Of a DNA stretch of 32,287 bases, positions 26,343 through 32,287 are shown piece after piece. The stretch comes from Cytophagaceae bacterium SCN 52-12 (GTDB lineage Bacteria > Bacteroidota > Bacteroidia > Cytophagales > Spirosomataceae). Each line of letters starts with the position of its first letter. Position 1 is the first letter of the stretch. The translations under genes were made by a program, and so were the position numbers. The stretch is taken from contig MEDT01000090.1 of the NCBI GenBank assembly GCA_001724175.1, positions 1-32,287 of the forward strand. Direction: 5' to 3'. The notes under the pieces were generated by a model. The model saw only the letters and a list, made by a program, of their open reading frames with translations. It ran no database searches and was not told where the DNA came from.

Positions 26343-26810
26343 TTATTTCTTGATCAGCAATTTCACTACGTAGCCGCGCGACGAATCAGAATTCAGTTCA
26401 CTATACATATTTGAAATACCAATCTGGTAAGATTTATATGCTTTTATGTCTATTTCAGGCCGCTTGGCCAAATCCTCCCACGTTTTTTCTTTAGGGGATT
26501 GGTTGTTTATTTCAGTAAACATGGTTCTGAAGCGTAGCGTGTCAATCCCAATTGAAACGGTAGCATCATATATCCTGTCAAGCACGAAAGTTTCTTCTTT
26601 AAAAGCATCTCCTGCCGCATGTAAAACACCGTGTGAAAAAACACTTTCTACATCTACCAGCTTTATCTGTATTACCTCTTCATCAACCTCCAACGACTTT
26701 GCCTCGCCTTCTTTTATAATTATTTGCAATGGGCCGGGCTCAGGCTCAGCGCGTTTACAGGAGAAAAACAAGAGAAAGCACATTAGATTGATTAAAATGA
26801 GCTTTTTCAT
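26343..26810 (-). CDS. Small lipoprotein of unknown function
   Basis: A 155-residue protein. Residues 1-18 (MKKLILINLMCFLLFFSC) are a signal peptide with lipobox FFSC, Cys18. The rest is a charged soluble domain with mixed strand and helix tendency ('IIIKEGEAKSLEVDEEV', 'GIDTLRFRTMFTEI') and ends LLIKK. I do not recognise a family. Base composition is more AT-rich than the flanking core genes, and it sits beside a decayed secreted protease, so the block may be recently acquired or fast-changing. It has no close partner on either side (184 bases to the relic, 221 bases to the next gene), with no clear promoter. That the signal peptide is intact argues for a real gene. Confidence 0.7.
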   Translation of the reverse strand: MKKLILINLMCFLLFFSCKRAEPEPGPLQIIIKEGEAKSLEVDEEVIQIKLVDVESVFSHGVLHAAGDAFKEETFVLDRIYDATVSIGIDTLRFRTMFTEINNQSPKEKTWEDLAKRPEIDIKAYKSYQIGISNMYSELNSDSSRGYVVKLLIKK

Positions 26811-27031
26811 ATAAAAAACGATTTCTTTGTTGAATAATCCGATAGGTCTTTAAGCGGTATCTAACCGACTTTTTGAATAGAAGAGCCTTTTGTCTCTGAA
26901 AGGTTGGAACAGGAGGTCCTATAATGCGAAGCTCAATAGCCCGGAGTTAAATTACAACAAATAATCCAATTAAACTCTGTATAATTGCAAAATAAGTATA
27001 AAAGAATATCTTCTCCCCTTCCAATACCGAT

Positions 27032-27385
27032 ATGCGTTACCTGGCCATCATCTTCGCCCTGTGCTTCCTGCTAAGCGCCGCCTTACAGTTCAACGACCCC
27101 GATCCTGCCCTTTGGGTCCCGCTCTATGCAATTCCCGCGCTGATTTCAATTCTTTTCCTGAAAACCAGGCTGAATCCTTATGTATACCTTTCCCTGGCCG
27201 TTGTCTATTTTGCCATTGCCATTTACCAGTGGCCGCCCGAATTCGAGGGTTTCCTCTTTGGGGAAGTGCAGATTATGCGGAATATGAACATAGAGCTGGC
27301 CCGGGAATCGGGCGGGATGGCGATAGTAGGGATTGCGATGCTCATTTTCGGCATTTATACCCTGCGGGCTGAAAGAAACAGCTGA
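27032..27385 (+). CDS. TMEM220-like membrane protein
   Basis: A 117-residue membrane protein with about four hydrophobic segments (about 4-17, 28-45, 50-66, 92-110). 'ALQFNDPDPALWVPLY' is the signature of the transmembrane 220 family, found in bacteria and animals, whose function is unknown. Length is typical. The ATG at 27032 starts the first hydrophobic helix. It is convergent with birA, 9 bases away. A TATAATTG sequence at about 26980 is a weak promoter candidate. Confidence 0.85.
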   Translation: MRYLAIIFALCFLLSAALQFNDPDPALWVPLYAIPALISILFLKTRLNPYVYLSLAVVYFAIAIYQWPPEFEGFLFGEVQIMRNMNIELARESGGMAIVGIAMLIFGIYTLRAERNS

Positions 27386-27394
27386 CAACATATG

Positions 27395-28150
27395 CTACCA
27401 TACCCATGCAATTTCCTTCACTTCGAACTCTTTCTCCCCGTCGCCGGTGATCACTTTGAGCCTGCCTCGGGGCGTCACACCGGTAATTATCCCCGAAAAA
27501 TACTCTCCTCCTGATACGAAGGTCCTGACCTCTCCTACCCCCAGCATCTCCCCGGTATACAGCCTGTCGAGCTCTTCAGGCGGCAAAGCCAGGTAGCCGT
27601 AGCATTCCTCGACATGAAGGAGCAGTTGCTCCAGCTCCTTTTCCAGCGAATAGCAGACACCGGTCTCCAGGGCAAGCGAGGTAACCCGGGGACTCGAAAA
27701 TTGCGTCTGGTTGATGTTCAGACCGATCCCTACGACGGCGTTCGTAACGAAAGCGCCGCGCAGGGTATTTTCAATAAGAATGCCCGCTATTTTCCTGTTG
27801 CCGACCATGACGTCATTCGGCCATTTGACAGCGGCCCCCGCTCCTACAGCCGAATGCACATAACGCCTGACCCCGAGCGCGATACACTGCGAAAGACCGA
27901 ACTGGGCCGAAGCGCTGAGATTTTCCGGTTTCAGTATGATGGAAAACATAAAATTCGAACCCGGTTCCGCCTCCCACGTATTCCCCTGCATCCCCCGCCC
28001 CGCCGTCTGTTCATCAGCTATAATCACATCCCCGTTTTCGCCGAGCCCGGAGCGAACTTTACCTGCCGCAATGTCGTTAGTTGAATGACAAGATGTCAGA
28101 TAATATATGTTTTTCCCTATAAATGTTGTTTTCGAAGCAGGTTTGTACAC
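27395..28150 (-). CDS. birA: Biotin--[acetyl-CoA-carboxylase] ligase
   Basis: A 251-residue biotin protein ligase. 'CHSTNDIA' near residue 20, the biotinoyl-AMP loop 'TAGRGMQGNTWEAEPGSN' (about 49-66), 'VKWPNDVMVGNRKIAGILIE' (108-128 in part) and 'VVGIGLNIN' are all intact. It activates biotin with ATP and attaches it to the carrier lysine of biotin carboxylases. There is no N-terminal DNA-binding domain, so it is the non-regulatory type usual in this phylum. A small C-terminal SH3-like domain (about 205-250) is present. It is divergent from rsfS, as is common in related genomes. Confidence 0.92.
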   Translation of the reverse strand: MYKPASKTTFIGKNIYYLTSCHSTNDIAAGKVRSGLGENGDVIIADEQTAGRGMQGNTWEAEPGSNFMFSIILKPENLSASAQFGLSQCIALGVRRYVHSAVGAGAAVKWPNDVMVGNRKIAGILIENTLRGAFVTNAVVGIGLNINQTQFSSPRVTSLALETGVCYSLEKELEQLLLHVEECYGYLALPPEELDRLYTGEMLGVGEVRTFVSGGEYFSGIITGVTPRGRLKVITGDGEKEFEVKEIAWVW

Positions 28151-28232
28151 TTTTTGGGGTTTATTTTAATACTTTTACACTTTAACACTTCCCTGTTGGA
28201 AACTTCCTTTTTCCGGGGATATAAAATTGCGA

Positions 28233-28616
28233 ATGAAACAACGTAAAAATAAAGAAGTTTCCTCTTATGACCTCTGCCAGACAGTAATTAAGGGTATGCA
28301 TGAAAAGAAAGCCCTTGATGTCGTCGTACTGGATTTACAGAATGTTAAAAATGCAGTGTCAGATTATTTCGTTATCTGTACCGGCACTTCAGATACACAT
28401 ATCAGCGCCATAGCAGACTCGGTGGTCGAGGAAGTAAAGAAAGTCTCCGGCACGGAAGGCGTCCACTCTGAAGGCATGACCAACCGCGAATGGATACTGA
28501 TCGACTACCTGGATGTGGTGGTGCATGTATTTAATAGGGAAAAACGGGCCTATTACGATCTGGAAGGACTTTGGGGCGATGCCGTGCGGATAGAAGCCTC
28601 CGAAGCGCACGCCTGA
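28233..28616 (+). CDS. rsfS: Ribosome silencing factor RsfS
   Basis: A 127-residue RsfS/Iojap protein. 'KALDVVVLDLQNVKNAVSDYFVICTGTSDTH' (in part: NVKNAVSDYFVICTGTSDTH), 'EGMTNREWILIDYLDVVVH' and 'YYDLEGLWGDA' are the family hallmarks. RsfS binds ribosomal protein uL14 and blocks joining of the subunits when nutrients are low. I prefer the ATG at 28233 over the in-frame TTG two codons earlier. ftsH follows 64 bases downstream on the same strand; rsfS-ftsH adjacency is a familiar order in Bacteroidota, so they may be co-transcribed. Confidence 0.93.
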   Translation: MKQRKNKEVSSYDLCQTVIKGMHEKKALDVVVLDLQNVKNAVSDYFVICTGTSDTHISAIADSVVEEVKKVSGTEGVHSEGMTNREWILIDYLDVVVHVFNREKRAYYDLEGLWGDAVRIEASEAHA

Positions 28617-28680
28617 TCACGAACGACACACATTAAAAGCCCGTCAAAATCAGTTTTGAATCTATTACGCTGAGAATATA

Positions 28681-30738
28681 ATGTCAGAAAACGAAAACAA
28701 GAGAAATCCCATCAATCCGAAGGGGACGCCGAGAGGTTATCAAAGCTGGATCATTATCTCGCTTATTGCGGCGATACTGATCATTACTTTCCTCAATAAA
28801 AGTACTTCCTCCGATATCACCATGAAGAAATTCGAAAAAATGGTGGCAGATAAGGAGGTCAGCAAGGTGACCATCGTCAACGACAACATGGTGGAAGTCA
28901 CCCTGACGGAAGATGCGCTGAAGCAGGAAAAATACCAGAACCTGAATAAGGACAATAACTATCTCGGTCCGCGTTCAGGTCCGCATTACCAGTTCCAGAT
29001 CACGTCGGCCGAGACTTTCAAAAAAGACCTGGCCGAAATGCAGAAAGACACTCCGGACAGCGAAAAAATAGAATACAAGATCGATACGAGGAGCGATCTG
29101 ATGACCTGGCTGGCCAACTGGGGGATCTTCATCATCATGATCGTAGTGATGTACTTCCTGCTGAGCCGGATGACCGGCGGCGTAGGCCCCGGCGGACAGA
29201 TATTCAATATCGGGCGCTCAAGGGCTACCCTGTTCGATGCTGAGAACAAGGTAAAAATCACCTTCAGCGATGTAGCCGGCCTCGACGAGGCCAAAGAGGA
29301 GATCAAAGAGATCGTAGATTACCTGAAAAGCGCCGACAAATTCAAAAAGCTGGGCGCGAAGATCCCTAAGGGAGCGCTCCTGATCGGACCTCCGGGTACC
29401 GGTAAAACCCTGCTTGCCAAGGCTGTAGCCGGGGAGGCCGGCGTCCCGTTCTTTTCCTTGTCCGGCTCCGACTTCGTGGAAATGTTCGTGGGAGTGGGCG
29501 CCGCCAGGGTACGTGATCTTTTCAAACAGGCAAAGGAAAAAGCACCTTGTATCATTTTTATCGATGAAATCGACGCAATCGGACGCTCCAGAGGCCGCGG
29601 CGCTATGCCGGGAGCCAACGACGAAAGGGAAAACACGCTCAACTCGCTCCTGGTGGAGATGGACGGATTTGCTACCGATTCGGGTATCATTATCCTGGCA
29701 GCTACTAACCGTCCCGATGTGCTCGACTCCGCCCTGCTGCGTCCCGGGCGTTTTGACCGCCAGATATCGGTCGACAAACCGGACGTTATAGGCCGTGAAG
29801 CCATCTTCAGGGTGCACCTGAAGCCGCTGAGCCTCAACGAGGACGTGGACGTGCAGAAGCTGGCCGTACAGACGCCGGGCTTTGCCGGGGCCGAAATAGC
29901 GAACGTTTGCAATGAAGCCGCCCTCATCGCCGCAAGGCGTGACCGGGATTCGGTCACCATGCAGGACTTCCAGGATGCCATGGATCGTGTGATAGGCGGG
30001 CTGGAGAAAAAGAACAAGCTCATTTCACCGGAGGAAAAGCAGATCGTGGCGTATCACGAGGCAGGACATGCCGTAGCAGGCTGGTTCCTGGAGCATGCCG
30101 ACCCTTTGGTCAAGGTAACCATCGTGCCCCGCGGAGTGGCTGCCCTCGGGTATGCCCAGTACCTTCCCCGGGAACAGTATCTTTACCGTTCGGAGCAGCT
30201 TTTTGACGAGATGTGCATGACGTTGGGCGGAAGGGCGGCCGAAGATGTGGTTTTCGGAAAAATATCTACCGGCGCCCTCAGCGACCTGGAGCGGGTCACC
30301 AAAGTGGCCTACAGCATGGTTACCATGTATGGTATGAACGACAAAATCGGGAATATATCCTACTATGACTCCAAGCAGTCGGAATACGCTTTCACAAAGC
30401 CCTATTCCGAGGCGACGGCCGAAGCGATAGACAGGGAGGTAAGACTCCTGGTCGACCAGGCCTACCAGCACGTCAGGCAGCTCCTGGTCGATAAAAAAGA
30501 TGCGCTTGAAAAAATTGCCCAGGAGCTTCTCAAAAAAGAGATCCTGTTCCAGAGCGATCTTGAGCACCTGATAGGCAAACGGCCTTTTGAAAAGGAGACA
30601 AGCTACCAGGCTTATATAAACAGGAAAGCAAAAGAAGAAGAGGAAATAGTGAAGCATGCTCATGAGCAGGTGGAAAACCAGCATCTGAATGAGACTGTCG
30701 CCGAAGAAACCTCCGATAACGATACGCAAAACTCATAA
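28681..30738 (+). CDS. ftsH: ATP-dependent zinc metalloprotease FtsH
   Basis: A 685-residue membrane protease. Two membrane segments (about 21-40 and 145-161) flank a periplasmic domain. The AAA+ module has Walker A GPPGTGKT (236-243), Walker B '[12 protein letters not shown]' and the second region of homology '[20 protein letters not shown]' (in part). The zinc site HEAGH is at 459-463, with the third Asp ligand in '[10 protein letters not shown]'. It degrades damaged or short-lived membrane and cytosolic proteins. The C-terminal tail (about 650-685) is highly acidic and probably disordered. A strong terminator hairpin follows directly after the stop. Confidence 0.96.
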   Translation: MSENENKRNPINPKGTPRGYQSWIIISLIAAILIITFLNKSTSSDITMKKFEKMVADKEVSKVTIVNDNMVEVTLTEDALKQEKYQNLNKDNNYLGPRSGPHYQFQITSAETFKKDLAEMQKDTPDSEKIEYKIDTRSDLMTWLANWGIFIIMIVVMYFLLSRMTGGVGPGGQIFNIGRSRATLFDAENKVKITFSDVAGLDEAKEEIKEIVDYLKSADKFKKLGAKIPKGALLIGPPGTGKTLLAKAVAGEAGVPFFSLSGSDFVEMFVGVGAARVRDLFKQAKEKAPCIIFIDEIDAIGRSRGRGAMPGANDERENTLNSLLVEMDGFATDSGIIILAATNRPDVLDSALLRPGRFDRQISVDKPDVIGREAIFRVHLKPLSLNEDVDVQKLAVQTPGFAGAEIANVCNEAALIAARRDRDSVTMQDFQDAMDRVIGGLEKKNKLISPEEKQIVAYHEAGHAVAGWFLEHADPLVKVTIVPRGVAALGYAQYLPREQYLYRSEQLFDEMCMTLGGRAAEDVVFGKISTGALSDLERVTKVAYSMVTMYGMNDKIGNISYYDSKQSEYAFTKPYSEATAEAIDREVRLLVDQAYQHVRQLLVDKKDALEKIAQELLKKEILFQSDLEHLIGKRPFEKETSYQAYINRKAKEEEEIVKHAHEQVENQHLNETVAEETSDNDTQNS

Positions 30739-30741
30739 TCC

Positions 30742-30791
30742 GCAGAAAACCACGAACAGGCGCTCAAGGGCGCCTGTTCGTGGTTTTCTGC
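30742..30791. terminator. Terminator hairpin after ftsH (22-bp perfect stem)
   Basis: Left arm at 30742-30763 (begins GCAGAAAACCACGAAC) and right arm at 30770-30791 (ends TTCGTGGTTTTCTGC) are exact reverse complements with a 6-base loop TCAAGG. The GC-rich inner stem is followed by TTTT within the right arm, as in an intrinsic terminator. The symmetry allows both directions. Confidence 0.85.
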
Positions 30792-30820
30792 CTTCCAGGG
30801 CCATTCAAACCGACGGTTCT

Positions 30821-31717
30821 ATGACGCGCTTCCGAAATTATATTTTAAGCTCCGCGCTCCTTTTCGCTTTGTGCTGCGCTCCCATGCTCGCGATAGCCCA
30901 GAAAGAGGTGATGTTCGACCAGTACATCGAGGCACCTATCGCCATAAATCCGGCCTATACGGGCATACAGGAGCATTTCAACCTCAATATTTTATTGCGC
31001 CGCCGCTGGTTTTCCATTCCTTCGGCTCCCGTCACCCCCACGCTGTATGCAGACGGCACTGTAGCCGGCGGCCGCGTCGGCATCGGCTTCATGGCCATGA
31101 ACGACCAGATGAGCCCTTTTGCCACCACAGGATTCTATGGCAGCACCTCCTATATTCACCGTACCGGTTCAGGATGGAAGCTCTCCCTGGGCGTGCAGGG
31201 AGGAATTAACGTACTCCCCGTTTACGGCCAGGGATATTCCGGGCGCAAAATGCTCGGCAGCTTCGGGCTGGGCGTGCTGGCGCAGAATGACAATTTCTAT
31301 CTCGGCTTTTCAAAACCCGAATTGCTCTCGCTTGACTTCGGCAATCAAAACAGCAGCTGGGGTTACCATTTGCCGTTATACGCCTCCACAGGCGGCAAAA
31401 TAAGACTGAATGAAGACTTTATCGCCACTCCCAACGGGACAGTGATCATCAGCAACTCGTTTAAAAATGAAATCCATATCGGTTCAAAGCTCTGGTACAA
31501 AAAGCTGGTAGGCGCCGGGGTCTTTTTCAGGACCGGCCAGGTCAACAGGATCCACGTCGTAGCCGAAGCCCCTGTCGGAAAAAATGTCCGCATAGGATAC
31601 GCCTATGACTCGAGAACTGTAGAAAGCATGTATACCCCGGTAGGGGTCGGGATATCGGGCATGCACGAATTGATTTTCAGATTTATTCCCAACCCTGTTT
31701 CATTTAATTACTATTAA
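30821..31717 (+). CDS. PorP/SprF family outer-membrane protein
   Basis: A 298-residue type IX secretion-associated outer-membrane protein. 'EVMFDQYIEAPIAINPAYTGI' (in part: DQYIEAPIAINPAYTG), the LLRRRWFSIPSAP segment and the C-terminal 'GMHELIFRFIPNPVSFNYY' are typical of PorP/SprF proteins. I set the start at the ATG at 30821 because residues 1-26 then form a signal peptide (MTRFRNYILSSALLFAL...AIAQ). The in-frame extension upstream overlaps ftsH and the terminator, and is rejected. PorP/SprF proteins help secrete surface adhesins and gliding proteins; many genomes carry several copies beside adhesin genes, but this copy has none. Confidence 0.9.
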   Translation: MTRFRNYILSSALLFALCCAPMLAIAQKEVMFDQYIEAPIAINPAYTGIQEHFNLNILLRRRWFSIPSAPVTPTLYADGTVAGGRVGIGFMAMNDQMSPFATTGFYGSTSYIHRTGSGWKLSLGVQGGINVLPVYGQGYSGRKMLGSFGLGVLAQNDNFYLGFSKPELLSLDFGNQNSSWGYHLPLYASTGGKIRLNEDFIATPNGTVIISNSFKNEIHIGSKLWYKKLVGAGVFFRTGQVNRIHVVAEAPVGKNVRIGYAYDSRTVESMYTPVGVGISGMHELIFRFIPNPVSFNYY

Positions 31718-31720
31718 AAT

Positions 31721-31836
31721 AGCCATCAGCTGTCTCCCGATAGCTATCGGGACAGCTGTCGGTGTGTTTGACACCGATATTTATCGTAGATTACAGACTG
31801 TCGATGCATAAGGCTGATTTCTGACAGCTGATGGCT
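31721..31836. repeat. Dispersed intergenic repeat, copy D (compound palindrome)
   Basis: The outer arms AGCCATCAGCTGTC (31721-31734) and GACAGCTGATGGCT (31823-31836) are perfect 14-base inverted repeats. Inside are the 16-base palindrome CCCGATAGCTATCGGG (31736-31751), a second GACAGCTG copy at 31751, and the hairpin TCGGTGT-GTTTG-ACACCGA (31759-31777). The outer arm differs by one base from copy B. It fills most of the gap between the PorP-like gene and the sucA promoter. Confidence 0.8.
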
Positions 31837-31864
31837 GACAACCTTTTTATATTAACATCCGTTT

Positions 31865-31899
31865 TTTGTGTCTTTTTAAGGCAACATAGCTTACATTTG
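31865..31899 (+). promoter_or_regulatory. Promoter of sucA (TTTG-N23-TACATTTG)
   Basis: TTTG ends a six-T run at 31865-31868; after 23 bases comes TACATTTG at 31892-31899, an exact -7 match. The spacer is at the long end of the usual range. Transcription should start about 30 bases before the ATG at 31938. Confidence 0.6.
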
Positions 31900-31937
31900 C
31901 ATTCACACAGAATACATAAAAAATACGTGCTCCGGCA

Positions 31938-32287
31938 ATGGACAACTATTCATTTATAGCCAATTCCGAAATTAATTACATCGAGGGCCTGTACGAGTCC
32001 TATAAGTCTGATCCTAAATCAGTTAGCCAGGACTGGCAAAAATTCTTCGAAGGCTTCGACTTTTCTCTTAAATTTTCTCCCGGCGGCAACGGCGCCGCTG
32101 TGGAAGGCGCCGCTACGCTTTCTGCCGATCCTGCCAGGATCAATAAAGAAATGGAGGTTGTCCACCTCATCAGAGGATACCGTTCAAGAGGTCACCTGCT
32201 GGCCAACACAAACCCAATCCGTAAGCGTAAAGACAGGGGCGCCCAGCTGTCCCTCGCCGACTTCAAGCTGTCGGAAGCCGATCTCGA
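31938..32287 (+). CDS. sucA: 2-oxoglutarate dehydrogenase E1 component (N-terminal part)
   Basis: The first 116 codons are present and the frame is open at the window edge. The product begins MDNYSFIANSEINYIEGLYE, continues with 'DPKSVSQDWQKFFEGFDFS' and then, after a flexible linker, 'VVHLIRGYRSRGHLLANTNPI'. This is the N-terminal layout of SucA (E1o): a short 2-oxoacid dehydrogenase binding segment and the start of the thiamin-pyrophosphate-binding subunit. E1o decarboxylates 2-oxoglutarate in the citric acid cycle and itself needs TPP. The ATG at 31938 follows a good promoter. The catalytic domains lie outside the window. Confidence 0.92.
   Translation, partial: MDNYSFIANSEINYIEGLYESYKSDPKSVSQDWQKFFEGFDFSLKFSPGGNGAAVEGAATLSADPARINKEMEVVHLIRGYRSRGHLLANTNPIRKRKDRGAQLSLADFKLSEADL

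Noticed and set aside
26811-27031. Search for a tRNA, small RNA or small gene in the gap before the TMEM220-like gene
   Set aside because: I found no cloverleaf, convincing stem, promoter pair or coding frame with a start.
30689-30820. An N-terminal extension of the PorP-like protein
   Set aside because: It runs through the end of ftsH and the terminator hairpin, and would place 44 basic residues before the signal peptide.

Overview
The window is a chromosomal segment from a member of the Bacteroidota, most likely of the Cytophagales type. Evidence: an LptD-type outer-membrane protein, a PorP/SprF-like protein and a decayed type IX secretion C-terminal domain; several start regions with the Bacteroidota promoter signature (TTTG, about 19 bases, TAnnTTTG); A-rich leaders instead of Shine-Dalgarno sites; and a SucA N-terminus typical of the group. 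Gene density is high and no stretch over 300 bases lacks a gene or gene relic. I see no tRNA, rRNA, CRISPR array or intact insertion sequence.

Layout. 1-4.2 kb (+): the 3' end of lptD, an NAD-dependent epimerase and a TPR protein with its own strong promoter. 4.2-8.1 kb (-): a large lipid-anchored PSCyt1/DUF1549/LamG/DUF1553 protein followed after 5 bases by uridine kinase. 8.2-13.2 kb: a PlsC-like acyltransferase (+), a two-domain VOC protein (-) and a secreted M16 protease (+). 13.3-16.25 kb (-): a TPP-riboswitch-led operon of methyltransferase, AIR-synthase-family protein, divergent ThiE-family protein and Trm112-like zinc protein, closed by a hairpin terminator. 16.3-19.4 kb: a fatty acid hydroxylase/sterol desaturase (-) divergent from agmatine deiminase (+), with a perfect palindrome between them, then an MDR-type oxidoreductase (+). 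19.5-24.3 kb: an M14 metallopeptidase (-), thioredoxin (+), an FtsE-like ATPase (-) and a short transaldolase (-). 24.37-24.46 kb (-): a small SRP RNA. 24.5-27.4 kb: a TPR lipoprotein (+), a decayed T9SS-secreted metalloprotease (-), an unknown lipoprotein (-) in a visibly AT-richer patch, and a TMEM220-like membrane protein (+). 27.4-32.3 kb: birA (-), rsfS and ftsH (+), a PorP/SprF-like gene (+) and the 5' end of sucA (+).

The most unusual part is the TPP-riboswitch operon. It joins a ThiE-fold protein that has lost the diagnostic catalytic residues, a PurM/HypE/ThiL-superfamily protein that is neither a good HypE nor a good ThiL, a class I methyltransferase, and a homologue of Trm112, a known activator of methyltransferases. 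Together they suggest an uncharacterised thiamin-related modification or salvage pathway. Secondary points of interest are a dispersed family of AGCTGTC-containing palindromes in four intergenic gaps, the overlap of the SRP RNA terminator with the transaldolase promoter, and the divergent-promoter palindrome at 17.2 kb.
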